DNA of 64,000 nt, taken from Halalkalicoccus paucihalophilus. GTDB lineage: Archaea; Halobacteriota; Halobacteria; Halobacteriales; Halalkalicoccaceae. The stretch is taken from contig NZ_LTAZ01000015.1 of the NCBI RefSeq assembly GCF_001593955.1, positions 21,474 to 85,473 of the forward strand. Reading direction: 5' to 3'. Made by a program: the position numbers and the translations under genes. Below are positions 55,124 to 64,000 of the stretch, piece after piece; positions within the stretch are counted from its first letter, which is position 1; every line of letters starts with the position of its first letter. The notes under the pieces were generated by a model. That model saw nothing but the letters and a program-made list of their open reading frames with translations, ran no database searches and was not told the origin of the DNA.

Positions 55124-56155
55124 ATGGATACGCGAAAGGTCCAGCGGCTGGGACCGTCGACATTGGCGATGACACTGCCGGCCGAGTGGGCAAGGGAACA
55201 CGGCGTCGAGAAGGGCAACGAGGTGACGTTACGCCGGGGGAGCGAAGGTGCGCTGACGGTGATTCCCGAATCCGCCGATCACAGGGAGAGCGAGGCGATC
55301 ATCCACGCGGACGAACTCGACGCCCGATCGGTCGAGCGAGCGATCGTCGCTCAGTACGTGCTGGGCCGGCGGATCATCCACATCGACCAAGAGGAGGGAG
55401 CGCTCTCCTCGGATCACATCAACGCGGTCTATCAGGCTGAAACCCAACTCATGGGGCTGGGCGTGATCGAGGAGACCCCCGAGAACATCGCGATCCGGTG
55501 TTCGGTCGATCCCGAGGACTTCACGCTCGACAACCTGCTACAGCGCCTCGAAAACACCGGCAGCACGATGCGCGGCGAGGCGGTCAAGGCGCTCGCGATG
55601 GGCAACCCCGATCTGGCCCAGCGCGCGCTCAACCGCGAGCGTCAGGCCAACAAAATCTTTGTTCTCTTGCTTCGCCTCATCTTCACCGCCTACCGGAACC
55701 CCACCCTCGCGCGGGCGGTCGGGCTCGACGACGGGTTCGCGCTGATCGGCTATCGTTCGATCGCGAAGAACCTTGAGCTGACCGCCGACAACGCCGAAGA
55801 CATTGCCGAGATCGTCCTCGAATCCGAGGACCACTCGCTTGCCGTCGATAGCGCGACGATGCGCCGGATCCGCGAGTTCACCGACCAAGTCGATGAGATC
55901 ACCGCGCTCGCGGTCGAGGCAGCCGTCGAGCGCGATTACGACCTGACCATCGAGGTCCGAAAGCTGTTCAAGGAAATTTCGGACCGCGAGGAGGAGATCC
56001 TGAACGATCTCCCCGAGATGGACAATGAGGACCTCCTGCAGGTCAGGGAAGTGCTCGTGAGCCTCCAGCAAACCGCCCAGCTTGCCATGCGCAACGCCGA
56101 GATCGCGGCGAACCTCGCGCTCAACAAGGAATCGGAGCACGTGAACATCCATTAG
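55124..56155 (+). CDS. PhoU-domain regulator with AbrB-like N-terminus
   Basis: 343 residues. Residues 1-48 (RKVQRLGPSTLAMTLPAEWA, VEKGNEVTLRRGS) form a SpoVT/AbrB swapped-hairpin DNA-binding domain. The remainder is helical with PhoU-like metal/regulator repeats (LGVIEETPENIAIRCSV, later DFTLDNLLQRLENTGS and ALAMGNPDLAQRALNRERQA). Such proteins regulate phosphate uptake in haloarchaea. No pst genes are near. A leaderless start is supported by the TATTAAT box. The gene is clearly more GC-rich than its surroundings, as if recently brought in from a chromosome. Confidence 0.85.
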   Translation: MDTRKVQRLGPSTLAMTLPAEWAREHGVEKGNEVTLRRGSEGALTVIPESADHRESEAIIHADELDARSVERAIVAQYVLGRRIIHIDQEEGALSSDHINAVYQAETQLMGLGVIEETPENIAIRCSVDPEDFTLDNLLQRLENTGSTMRGEAVKALAMGNPDLAQRALNRERQANKIFVLLLRLIFTAYRNPTLARAVGLDDGFALIGYRSIAKNLELTADNAEDIAEIVLESEDHSLAVDSATMRRIREFTDQVDEITALAVEAAVERDYDLTIEVRKLFKEISDREEEILNDLPEMDNEDLLQVREVLVSLQQTAQLAMRNAEIAANLALNKESEHVNIH

Positions 56156-56297
56156 AAAGCCCCCGGAGAAATCACTGTCATCGATAACTACAACCGAGGA
56201 AAAGGACATCGTCCGTCGCCTGTTAGAAGACATGGTGATCAAGGGAAACGCTGACTTCATCGACATTAGGCAAGGCCTCGACGATCGTGACCGCTGA
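56149..56297 (+). pseudogene. Short coding remnant after the PhoU-like gene
   Basis: Reads SLSSITTTEEKDIVRRLLED, MVIKGNADFIDIRQGLDDRD and R before a stop at 56297. It is protein-like but has no proper start and overlaps the PhoU gene end. It may be the 3' remnant of a neighbouring gene moved along with it. Confidence 0.3.
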
Positions 56298-56749
56298 TTC
56301 GAGTAACCCGTATGCGCCGGTCAACCGTCATATCGACGCGATATGATCAGCTGGTCAGTTTCAATGTATCCTTCCTGCGATCGGATTACGAGTAGTAGAT
56401 TTCTCAACCAATAGTTCAACGTTTATAATAGTTGTATACAGGTTAATTAGTTCCTTGTATATACAGAAATCAGCGTGAATACGCTATTGCGTAGAACGGG
56501 GGTGGACATAACATATAGTAGCTATATCATCCCATCACCTGGATATTCAGGAGGAGTCTAAGCTAGCTGTAATAGTACGCATCAACAGCGATCTGCGAGA
56601 TTTTCTCAATTGATACTCCTTATTCAGGTGCCCACAGGCTATCGGTTCTACTAATCCACCTCACTCCACGAACAAGCTTTACCACCGATTCTCGACGAAG
56701 CCTGCAAAAGCCACTAATCACAATATCGAGTGGAAAGAGTACAACCAAC
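56298..56749. other. Intergenic region, nothing found
   Basis: 452 AT-rich bases. No protein-like frame, repeat or RNA signal is recognised. Confidence 0.4.
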
Positions 56750-56992
56750 ATGACCGACGCCACAGACGAGATGATCGGCCGGGTCGTTCGCACGGTCGAA
56801 TATAACACCGGCAACAGTGCATCCGAGGCGATCAGTGCCGCCCAAATTCGCGTTCATCTCTGTGCGAACAATATATATCCCGTCGAGACGCCCAACCGAG
56901 CGATCGCCACAACACTCGAACGCGGCGATCTCGTCGAACAGAACGGTAAATACGCCTCTGCGAGTCCGGACACCTACCGAAAGTACCTGTAG
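56750..56992 (+). CDS. 80-residue protein, possible DNA-binding
   Basis: Starts MTDATDEMIGRVVRTVEYNT. A helical middle (ISAAQIRVHLCANNIYPVET, PNRAIATTLERGDLVEQNGK) has the helix-turn-helix and wing arrangement of small winged-helix proteins. No family is recognised. It is followed 68 bases later by palindrome copy E. Confidence 0.55.
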   Translation: MTDATDEMIGRVVRTVEYNTGNSASEAISAAQIRVHLCANNIYPVETPNRAIATTLERGDLVEQNGKYASASPDTYRKYL

Positions 56993-57059
56993 AGGCATTC
57001 ACGTTCCAATAGGCGTCTTTTCGAAAGCACGAGCAACTGCATCCAACCCTAGTCAACTA

Positions 57060-57105
57060 CCTTGTGCAACACTCATCGTTTATTGGCTGCCGATGTTGCA
57101 CAAGG
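57060..57105. repeat. Dispersed palindrome, copy E
   Basis: CCTTGTGCAAC and GTTGCACAAGG, exact 11-base arms, 24-base spacer. The spacer is nearly that of copy C. Confidence 0.75.
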
Positions 57106-57340
57106 TGCGACGCGGCCAGTCGCTGTAAGCCAATTGTGTTCCTCGAAAGGCCAAACACAGACCTCTACGCTACCTTTATATCACGCCATATCATAGCACG
57201 ATTGCTGGCAGAGTATTTGCCATCGCTTGAGATGGTGATCGGCCTCCTGGTCGATTGATCGTTCTAAACACGCGCACTTGAGATCCCATCAGTGGAGTCT
57301 ACGATCCACCGACTGGACAGGCACGACGATCCACTGGCCA
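57060..57340 (+). mobile_element. Decayed element, copy E (partner at 28547)
   Basis: Similar to copy A over about 270 bases, from the palindrome to GGACAGGCACGAC. The plus-strand frame LLAEYLPSLEMVIGLLVD stops early. No intact transposase is present. Confidence 0.5.
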
Positions 57341-57790
57341 AGAGATTATCCCAGAAAACGAGCCATACAGTATGATGACACTCCAACTTGGTGACTGAGT
57401 ACAAGTTGATATCCGTAATGGACTTGATTCCGACTTCAAGATTCATGGTGTGCACGTCATTGTCATAGGTGTGGACTCTGACCGCTGCTTGTGTGGGGTG
57501 CACGGTTTTGTGTAAGGTCGTATTGGAAAAGCAATGTATTATAACCAGCGTGTATCCTTGATATCTCCGCCCACCAATTAAGCCGATGCCACTCATCTGA
57601 TATTCAATCAGTAGCAGGCCAGGTCATCAGACGATTCTGACGACCACTCCTACTACATCATGGACTGCTTGAATGAGGGAAGCTCATAGTACAGTACTGA
57701 ACGCGAGCTCAGTTGCTACACTTACACGTTCTAAGAAGAATCGATCAATGACGCCGATTAACCTCTCGCCGCTTGCAATACGGACGCCGA
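57341..57790. other. Intergenic region, nothing found
   Basis: 450 bases with no recognisable gene; probably further decayed element sequence. Confidence 0.35.
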
Positions 57791-58597
57791 TCAGAGGTTT
57801 TGCCTATAGACTAGTGAGACGGTCCGGCGAAGATCATCTGTCGTCCACCACGTATGGCAACGACCATGCTGCTCGAATTTGCGGAACGCACTAAGATGCA
57901 CCCAACTGTAGTGAGCGTGCTCATCAAACCCATCCGCTTCCCGTTGTTCGAGTATCTCAACGATTTCAGTTTCCGTTATCGAGACATCGTTTTCCTGGGC
58001 GTGAACGAGCAACCCACGGATTTCCTTGAGTTTCTGCCGGCGAGTCTTGTCTCTTGAATCCGCTGTAAACCAGATCGTTACTGCCTGCCGGATCACATCG
58101 TCTTTGTCAAGAGGTTGTTCTCCATCCAGACAGTAATCACGGGGGAAGACACGTGTCTTCTTGAAGTACGGGTCATGTGAGATGACACTGAGTTCAGGAG
58201 CTTCGCCACCGCTATCTTTTTCATAGACTCCAACGAGACGATCCGCAAACGAACTAAATAAATGCAGTTTGAGGAGGAAGCCTAGTGGGTCCGACTGACT
58301 GCGAAGACAGGTGAGTTCAGGGTCAGGAATATCACCGATGAGGGTTGCTGTCCAAGTGGTTGGTTTGCTGAGTTCGTATTGAACGAGCCGAAGACGGCGC
58401 TGGTAGTCATTTCGGTAACTACCAAAAATAATGAATGATGTCGATCCGTGTTCATAGAGCTGGGCAGCTTCATTCTGGACGTATTGTCGGATCGTGGTAT
58501 AGTCGTCTGGCGGGATAGTGAGATCGTTGAATGCGCGTTCGATAGCGGCGTGCGTCTGTGTCCAGCGCTGTTTTCTGTCCCGATCAGAGTCAGTCAC
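57791..58597 (-). CDS. Rossmann-like protein, possible nucleotide-processing enzyme
   Basis: 268 residues. STSFIIFGSYRNDYQRRLRL gives a strand and a Gly-Ser-Tyr-Arg loop, then TATLIGDIPDPEL, later HLFSSFADRLVGVYE and DSGGEAPELSVIS. The order strand-GSYR-helix-DIPD-aspartate strand-GGxxPEL resembles nucleoside deoxyribosyltransferase, SLOG and TIR-like folds that bind or cut NAD or nucleotides. The C-terminal third is hydrophilic and helical. It is divergent to a winged-helix gene at 58719 with 121 bases between. The exact family is not recognised. Confidence 0.55.
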   Translation of the reverse strand: MTDSDRDRKQRWTQTHAAIERAFNDLTIPPDDYTTIRQYVQNEAAQLYEHGSTSFIIFGSYRNDYQRRLRLVQYELSKPTTWTATLIGDIPDPELTCLRSQSDPLGFLLKLHLFSSFADRLVGVYEKDSGGEAPELSVISHDPYFKKTRVFPRDYCLDGEQPLDKDDVIRQAVTIWFTADSRDKTRRQKLKEIRGLLVHAQENDVSITETEIVEILEQREADGFDEHAHYSWVHLSAFRKFEQHGRCHTWWTTDDLRRTVSLVYRQNL

Positions 58598-58718
58598 GGT
58601 GGTTCATCTCTGGATAACAGCCGTATAATGCTATCTATCCATGTCGGCTTTTTATACTGAAACCGTCTTGGTTAGCCAGAACAGTTAGGTAGGAGGATGC
58701 AGTACCTAGAGATAGCCT

Positions 58719-59393
58719 ATGAGCGAACCGGCTCCCGAGACCGATTACCTGGAGATGGACCGTACAGCGAGCGAGGTCCATGTTGACGAGGTGTTCGATA
58801 CGGCCGGTGTTACAATCTACGAGAAACAACGTCGGATCGATCACTATCTCTCTCAGGAAACCCGCCATCAGATCGTTCAAGCACTGCTCGGTCATCCAAA
58901 ACATCTCGCATCCCTAACCGAGCTTGATTACTACATTCCAAAAAGCCGGTCGGCGATCCGGGATCAGCTCTACGACCTCAAAGAACACGCAGTACTCACA
59001 CTCTATCCGAACGAGGACACGACAGACAGAGATCTACCGAAAGAGTTCTGGGGATTCACGTCGTTTGGCGTTTCCCTGCTCGACGAGTACAACTATCTTG
59101 AGGGTCTGCCAGTAATGCGTGTTGCTCACGATCATACGCACCGACCAGCTCAGATCACGCGTCACCAAAACGCACCACGACCAACACTCCCGGTAGAAGT
59201 CAAACAAACGCTCACCTACGACGAGCCAGAAGAAGACCTGACTAGCGGACATACTAACCAGGAAACTACGGCGAATATCTCGGAACTACGAAACGCCACA
59301 CTATACGCTGATGCAGCGCCAGAGATCACCCAACTGGATGCTGATAACGGATCCACAGACGACGAAGAACGCCGATTAGAAGAACTCCTATAA
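58719..59393 (+). CDS. Winged-helix regulator with acidic tail
   Basis: 224 residues. SQETRHQIVQALLGHPKHLA, LTELDYYIPKSRSAIRDQLY and DLKEHAVLTLYPNE form a winged helix in the middle of the protein. FWGFTSFGVSLLDEYNYLEG follows as a helical dimer part. The last about 80 residues are acidic and low in complexity. It starts back-to-back with the Rossmann-like gene and may control it. Confidence 0.7.
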   Translation: MSEPAPETDYLEMDRTASEVHVDEVFDTAGVTIYEKQRRIDHYLSQETRHQIVQALLGHPKHLASLTELDYYIPKSRSAIRDQLYDLKEHAVLTLYPNEDTTDRDLPKEFWGFTSFGVSLLDEYNYLEGLPVMRVAHDHTHRPAQITRHQNAPRPTLPVEVKQTLTYDEPEEDLTSGHTNQETTANISELRNATLYADAAPEITQLDADNGSTDDEERRLEELL

Positions 59394-59810
59394 GCACGCA
59401 TCGCTGGATTCAGTGCCCTTCAGAGCAGAATAATTCCGCTAAGAAATCGAATATGAGCTATGGACTACTCCCAGTTGTCTACTGAAGTGTGCTCGGACTC
59501 TAGATGTAGACCAGGAGATGGTGGGTTCTGTCTATGGACTGAAAACCTATCTATTGAATCATGAGCCCTGCTTTTGCCATATTACACCCACACGGTTGGG
59601 CATAGTGAGCAGCAGGACTTGGGCCATGTATTTCAATCATCATGATTTCTACTTCACAATTAAGGCATTCTTCCATCATATCAAAGGTATAGAGCCCTAT
59701 TAAATAAATTTTTTGTCAAGTCAATTCTCAATATTTATCACTAGATATTAATGTCTTCTACTATTACTTTTTCTATAGCATTTGAGACATGGCGGATGAT
59801 TCCCTGTGGG
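59394..59810. other. Intergenic region, nothing found
   Basis: 417 bases, AT-rich near 59700-59780. No gene or repeat is recognised. Confidence 0.4.
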
Positions 59811-59933
59811 CTATAACATTCTTCCTGACCGTTTTTGCAAGAATTCAGGGTCTGTGGTCCCATTTGCAACTAACTCTGCTTGAGCGGTCTGTAAGACGGG
59901 CTCTCAGATAGCCACTGCAACCATGTGATTGCA
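59811..59933 (-). pseudogene. C-terminal fragment of a SWIM-domain gene
   Basis: Reads CNHMVAVAI, a TGA, then EPVLQTAQAELVANGTTDPE and stop at 59811. CxHMVAVAIxEPV is the end of the SWIM zinc finger and the following helix, the part missing from the SWIM gene at 20911. It carries a nonsense codon. Confidence 0.5.
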
Positions 59934-59958
59934 CGGATCGTCTCGTAGATGAAGGTAC

Positions 59959-60036
59959 ATTAAGATTAGTTTTTGCTAGGACGATTCCGCCTGCGTTTTT
60001 GAGTTTGGAGACGATGGTCGCATCGTCTTCTCGCAT
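59959..60036 (-). pseudogene. Amidase-family fragment
   Basis: REDDATIVSKLKNAGGIVLA followed by KTNLN matches the conserved DAxVVxxLxxAGAVxLGKTNxxE block of the amidase signature family. Only 26 residues remain, and it runs directly into the SWIM fragment. Confidence 0.5.
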
Positions 60037-60100
60037 TCACGAAATTGATGAGATTAGTCTAGTATATAAATCATAGTACCGAAAAGAGGGTATTATTTAG

Positions 60101-60244
60101 GGTGGACATCTCCCGCATTACCGCCACCATTTCCAGGACCTCCAACACGGGTACGCCCTCCTGCTCGGGGAACTCAACTGGCGCTTCTCGAATCTCATCA
60201 CTAACGACGATCGAACAAGCGACATCGAAGCGCTCGTTGAGTAA
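60101..60244 (+). pseudogene. 3' fragment of an unrecognised gene
   Basis: GHLPHYRHHFQDLQHGYALL, LGELNWRFSNLITNDDRTSD, IEALVE and stop. The sequence is clearly protein-like but begins directly after a stop codon. No family is recognised. Confidence 0.35.
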
Positions 60245-60402
60245 TCTGCGTCCGAACGAAATACAGAGGGCAGCACCGCTGTTCGGACGGAGGAGTGTAG
60301 TCGCTATTTTCGTCGGCGTGCGTCGCTCTGAGTAGTAACTCAGACACGCTCGTAGTGTATATCATGCAATATATTGACACTCACAGCAGACACTCTATAG
60401 AT

Positions 60403-60693
60403 ATGTACGACCTCACTGGCTTCCAGCGGGATTTGCTCTACGTCATCGGCGGATTAGACGATCCACACGGCCTCGCACTCAAAGACGAACTCGAAGAGTA
60501 CTACGAGATGGAGATTCATCACGGCCGCCTGTATCCAAATCTCGACACCCTCGTCAACAAAGGATTCGTCGAGAAGTCACAGATGGACCGGCGGACGAAC
60601 CTGTACAAACTCACGGCACGTGGCCAGCGGGAACTCGATGCTCGTCAAGAATGGGAACAACAGTACCTGCGCGACACGCTAAGCGCGGCCTGA
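60403..60693 (+). CDS. PadR-family transcription regulator
   Basis: 96 residues from ATG 60403 (MYDLTGFQRDLLYVIGGLDD). LKDELEEYYEMEIHHGRLYP, NLDTLVNKGFVEKSQMDRRT, LYKLTARGQRELDARQEWEQ is the PadR winged helix. The HGRLYPNLDTLVxKG block is typical of the short haloarchaeal form. A box A-like AATATATT about 30 bases upstream supports this start over 60355. The target is unknown. Confidence 0.85.
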   Translation: MYDLTGFQRDLLYVIGGLDDPHGLALKDELEEYYEMEIHHGRLYPNLDTLVNKGFVEKSQMDRRTNLYKLTARGQRELDARQEWEQQYLRDTLSAA

Positions 60694-61777
60694 ATACGAG
60701 TTATCGATCGAAGGGTTCCGCAGCAACCGCTGGCTCTGTCTCGTCAGTAAAAAATTGCGTGAATGGGTCTTTCGACTTGATAATGACCGCCATCACGCTA
60801 CTCTCAGAGACTGTGAGAGTTTACGATTCCACAACAAGTGGAGTATCCACCCTCACAACACGTTTCGAGGCGATGTTGAAAGCCGGTAGGGGTAATAAGA
60901 CGTACTACAGCGGTAGGCTACTGTGTCGGAGTCAGTCGGAGACAATAACAGGAATTGAGACGGGTGCTCAGGCCGTCTCGGGCTCATCCAGTGTAGCCGG
61001 TGTCATCGGCTGCAAGTACCTGCAGCTCTGTCAGAGGCACCGTCTACAGAGATACCATTATCACGTCTCTCTATAGGTCTTGTGATTTGTTACCACAGAC
61101 AAGACCATTCACATCCAGAGGTACATCGAGAACTATAGAGATAGTTAGCAATGCCTCACCGAGAGAGCGTTGAGACACTGATTAGCAATCAAAAAAGGTC
61201 AACAGGTTGATTCAGAGAATTCTGTAGTTGACCGATGTTCCGGTCGTTCCCAGTAGTGTATCAAGCAGACGTTTTAGGCCCCGGTAGTACAAAAGATGGC
61301 GACGATCAACCGGATTTCTAGACGGTCAAACAGCTCGTTAGTGCTGCGATCGCCCAGCAACTCCGCTTTCTTAAGACAGATCTCGAAGATGTACTCCCTA
61401 TTGAACTGTCCTCGGCAATTTTGTGATTAAGCAGGTTGCAGTTCCTTACAGATAGCTAACTACCACAGAAACACGACGGAGGCCACGAGATTCCCGCGTG
61501 GGAGAATGCTCCTCCAGCCGTACGTGGCCTGGACCAGCCTGCAGTATGCCGGTGTTAGTTACTGGTCCATGCTACCATAGGGCTCTATTTGTTATGAAGC
61601 TATTGGCTATGCATGATGCAACCACTGCTGGCCACCCAGTCTTATAGCCAAGTGGAGTTCGGAAGCAGCTATGAGCACACCATGTAACCGATCAGTGCGA
61701 TTAGCGATGCGCATCGGCTGCACATATTGTCTTCTTCCGGCAGGAGAGTTATTTCCCAGTGTCGCATAGCCTGCTAC
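60694..61777. other. Gene-free region of 1.1 kb
   Basis: No intact gene. A possible coding scrap near 61320-61425 reads TVKQLVSAAIAQQLRFLKTD and LEDVLPIELSSAIL without a start. No repeats are recognised. Confidence 0.35.
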
Positions 61778-62794
61778 ATGAGAACGAGGCCTGTATCATA
61801 TCCAATTGTCATATTGAGTGCTATTTTTATTGGTACCCTCGCTCTTGGAGCGCCCATCTCTATCACTGATCCAGCACTGGGAGGATGGATCCCGCTATTA
61901 GACTTCTCTACAGTCCTTGCGTTTGTGGGCTCACCCACTACGCTCTCTCCATTTCAGCCCAGTGAACTACTCCAGGCAAGAAGTGTCGCAACCAGTGGAC
62001 TTGCTTCGTCACTAATTACATGGATTCCTCGTGCTAAAGCCATCGTACAGACAGAACAAGAGCGCACACGTGCTGAGCGGGATGCCTTCAAACACTTTGG
62101 CGACCGGGTTAGTGCACTTGAACCACCATCCCCATCCTCAACGACTCTCCCTTCTGACCATGAATTTACTCGGTCTCTTGATCCACACTCCTCGTCACCA
62201 TCGACAACGGAAGGGATCGATGCTATCCAGCAGGCCTATCGAGACACTGTTCTGAGTACCCCGCATTACGACGAGGAGTATAATGAGCCACTCGTACAGA
62301 ATATGGCAACCGAGTTTGGAGAGGATCTCACCACCGCAATTACGACACACTCTCAACTCACCCCCTCGTTACAACAAGCGGTCGTGCAGGCAGCCACAGC
62401 AGCCAGCGTCCGCCGCGCACGATTCAGTAACCGACTCAATGACGAAGCGGCGACTCTCACCGACGCAGAGCAGACGTTGACGACCACTGGTAAGCAGTAT
62501 GAACAGATCACTGAACAACCCCGCCATCACCAATCAGTTGAGGACCTCCAAAAAACTCACCAGCAACTCACTACGTGTCTCGAGACGTGTGAACAACTCA
62601 TCGAGGGGCGTCAAACACAGCGAACAGATGGGCATACGGCTGAGCCACATACGGACGAAATCGTCGATCTGCAAGAATATGTGTATTATTCACTGGACGT
62701 TACGTATCCCGTGCTGGTAGATGCAACGACAGTCCTTGAACACTGCACGACGGAGCGACGTCGAGTCGAAGATGAGCTCGTTCTACGCATGTAA
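61778..62794 (+). CDS. DUF7260-like membrane-anchored coiled-coil protein
   Basis: 338 residues from ATG 61778, with GTTATTTCC at leaderless distance upstream. One or two N-terminal helices (SYPIVILSAIFIGTLALG) precede a long helical region. FKHFGDRVSALEPPSPSSTT, AIQQAYRDTVLSTPHYDEEY and EPLVQNMATEFGEDLTTAI follow the pattern of the haloarchaeal DUF7260 family. The C-terminal half is coiled coil with three cysteines. It is membrane-anchored with a cytoplasmic body; its role is unknown. Such genes often accompany plasmid or stress regions. Confidence 0.65.
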   Translation: MRTRPVSYPIVILSAIFIGTLALGAPISITDPALGGWIPLLDFSTVLAFVGSPTTLSPFQPSELLQARSVATSGLASSLITWIPRAKAIVQTEQERTRAERDAFKHFGDRVSALEPPSPSSTTLPSDHEFTRSLDPHSSSPSTTEGIDAIQQAYRDTVLSTPHYDEEYNEPLVQNMATEFGEDLTTAITTHSQLTPSLQQAVVQAATAASVRRARFSNRLNDEAATLTDAEQTLTTTGKQYEQITEQPRHHQSVEDLQKTHQQLTTCLETCEQLIEGRQTQRTDGHTAEPHTDEIVDLQEYVYYSLDVTYPVLVDATTVLEHCTTERRRVEDELVLRM

Positions 62795-63050
62795 GTAGCT
62801 GGTATTTTACTCGGTGAATCGCAGAGCGATAACAGACTTTGGAAGCCACTCTGTTACAGGAATGAAATGAGTGCGATAAAGAGATCTGTGCCCTAGAAGA
62901 TCACCAAGGGCGACTGTGATTGAACGCTTGCATCGAAATGGCTTGTCTCCGATATGTACTCGTAAAACACGCTGTAATGGCGGCTCTGCAAATGTCGACT
63001 GACATCTCTCAAATATAATCCGACAGAGTTTGGGATAACCAGTACGCTAA

Positions 63051-63464
63051 CTACTGATAGTACTCTTCGCGCTCGATAACCTCGCCAAAAGCAACAGTCT
63101 GTGTCACGTCGGTAATTTCGATTTCGACGCGTTCGTTTAGCTCTGTGTCCGGAACGATCACGACGTATCCGCGTTCAACACGCGCGATGCCATCGCCTTG
63201 GTCACCGATATCGCTGATATCGACTGTCCGGTGCTCACCTTCCGCGACAGGAGGCTCGGGATCCTCGTGCTGTTGTGTCGATTTGGTTGTGTCGGTTTTC
63301 CGGACAGAGATCGTCTCCTGTGAGATAACAGCGACACCATAGGCAGTATCGGATTCAAGGGTTCCCAGCGTGAGTTCGCGCTCGGGAACCTCGATGACAT
63401 ATGATCCATTCCGCTGGTCGAGTACACCACTGAACAAACACAGAACATCATCTGAGAGTTCCAT
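63051..63464 (-). CDS. TRAM-domain protein
   Basis: 137 residues from ATG 63464 (MELSDDVLCLFSG). The C-terminal 65 residues (VDISDIGDQGDGIARVERGY, VVIVPDTELNERVEIEITDV) are a TRAM domain, a small beta-barrel that binds RNA. The N-terminal half is a separate beta-rich domain with an acidic linker. In archaea single TRAM proteins act as RNA chaperones. It is alone on its strand. Confidence 0.8.
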   Translation of the reverse strand: MELSDDVLCLFSGVLDQRNGSYVIEVPERELTLGTLESDTAYGVAVISQETISVRKTDTTKSTQQHEDPEPPVAEGEHRTVDISDIGDQGDGIARVERGYVVIVPDTELNERVEIEITDVTQTVAFGEVIEREEYYQ

Positions 63465-63641
63465 TTGAAATCTCAGGTAGAATAAAGACAGCACCAGAGA
63501 TATGAGTGTAGTGGTATCCGAGTGTGGCTATTCGTGAATTCTAAAGACGAAAGACGACAGCAAACACGTAGAGAATAAACGGTAGTTAGGTTGCAAGCAG
63601 TTTCAGAAAGGTTGCAAGAGTAGAACTGAGAGGAGAGAGTA

Positions 63642-63803
63642 ATGAACGAGTGTCCTCGGTGTGGGAAACGGTTTCTCACGTCAGAAGCGATCAACGGGCA
63701 TCAATCGATGTGTCCAGAAAATCCCGATCGCGTTGTTCCTGACGAGTGGTATCCATCATCCCATGGACGCTGGAGCGATAATACAGACTCCTCAGAGGCC
63801 TAA
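63642..63803 (+). CDS. Small C2H2-type zinc finger protein
   Basis: 53 residues: MNECPRCGKRFLTSEAINGH, QSMCPENPD and an acidic tail. CxxCx(n)Hx(3)C is a zinc-finger pattern seen in short haloarchaeal proteins. A GGAG sequence about ten bases before ATG 63642 may serve as ribosome site. It precedes the SMC-related gene by 71 bases on the same strand. Confidence 0.55.
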   Translation: MNECPRCGKRFLTSEAINGHQSMCPENPDRVVPDEWYPSSHGRWSDNTDSSEA

Positions 63804-63874
63804 TCAGCCTCTCGGAGCTGCTGATGGCGTATCTGAATGCTTATTGAGGACACCGTCCTAAAACGGACCACACA

Positions 63875-64000
63875 ATGCCCTCACTCCAAGAGACGACTGC
63901 TGCCGTCGACGTCGAACACATCGGCGGCATCGACTCTACCTCAGTCGAATTTACACCCGGTGTCACCGTCCTCGCCGGCAGAAACGCCACCAATCGAACC
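63875..64000 (+). CDS. Archaea-specific SMC-related protein, N-terminal part
   Basis: 42 residues to the window edge: VDVEHIGGIDSTSVEFTPGV then TVLAGRNATNRT. This is the beginning of an SMC/Rad50-like ATPase head in which the P-loop reads GRNATNRT instead of GxxGxGKS/T. This altered loop is typical of the haloarchaeal SMC-related family. The rest lies outside the window. Confidence 0.75.
   Translation, partial: MPSLQETTAAVDVEHIGGIDSTSVEFTPGVTVLAGRNATNRT

Noticed and set aside
55538..56266. 242-codon minus-strand frame opposite the PhoU-type gene
   Set aside because: It is the antisense shadow of a GC-rich gene with a recognised AbrB-PhoU architecture.

Overview
The window is haloarchaeal DNA (class Halobacteria). 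The proteins are acidic, with many Asp/Glu-rich surfaces. Several genes have an AT-rich box A centred about 27 bases before an ATG or GTG, the layout of leaderless haloarchaeal transcripts. Secreted proteins carry twin-arginine signals, and many families are typical of haloarchaea (Orc1/Cdc6, PhoU with an AbrB-like head, DUF7260, SMC-related protein, XPB-Bax1). Low gene density, many broken genes, insertion-sequence scars and an Orc-polymerase cassette point to a secondary replicon or a large accessory region rather than the core chromosome. No rRNA, tRNA or CRISPR array was seen.

Layout. 0-16.5 kb is a transporter and envelope region: the end of a P-type ATPase, a sulfatase, an uncharacterised permease, a SulP transporter, an NhaP-type antiporter, a DUF1254 protein, a 14-helix MFS pump, a DUF4397 secreted protein and a PAP2 phosphatase. 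It is interleaved with relics (two UspA fragments, IS66, DUF1254, Lrp/AsnC). 16.5-18.9 kb is decayed and holds a broken sulfatase-like gene. 18.9-22.2 kb has an intact and a truncated APC permease, a SWIM zinc-finger fragment and a three-gene wHTH-HicB-HicA module behind three operator-like repeats. 22.2-24.0 kb has no gene but contains a regular array of GGGGTCC-type motifs, followed by a winged-helix/coiled-coil gene. 24.5-26.6 kb is broken genes.

26.8-33.1 kb carries a Tat carboxypeptidase, a Tat GH68 fructosyltransferase and an MFS pump. 33-35.3 kb is a decayed TnpB element. 35.3-38.1 kb is an XPB helicase-Bax1 nuclease operon, followed by a Doc toxin, a DUF1428-SRPBCC pair, a frameshifted LysE exporter, a frameshifted subtilase and an extra tryptophanyl-tRNA synthetase. 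46.7-50.9 kb is the most striking block: an Orc1/Cdc6-like ATPase, a RecA/RadA-like protein without a visible P-loop, a 94-residue protein and a family B DNA polymerase whose proofreading domain looks dead. 51-54.7 kb holds gene relics, a nitroreductase and a wHTH regulator. 55-64 kb has a GC-rich PhoU-type regulator, a divergent Rossmann-like/wHTH pair, a PadR regulator, DUF7260 and TRAM proteins, a zinc finger and the start of an SMC-related protein.

A palindrome with CTTGTGCAAC arms occurs five times (28.5, 34.0, 42.3, 51.3 and 57.1 kb) and marks a decayed mobile element family. Functional units that look intact are the transport set, the HicBA module, XPB-Bax1 and the polymerase cassette. 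All family assignments come from reading motifs by eye; none was confirmed by a search.
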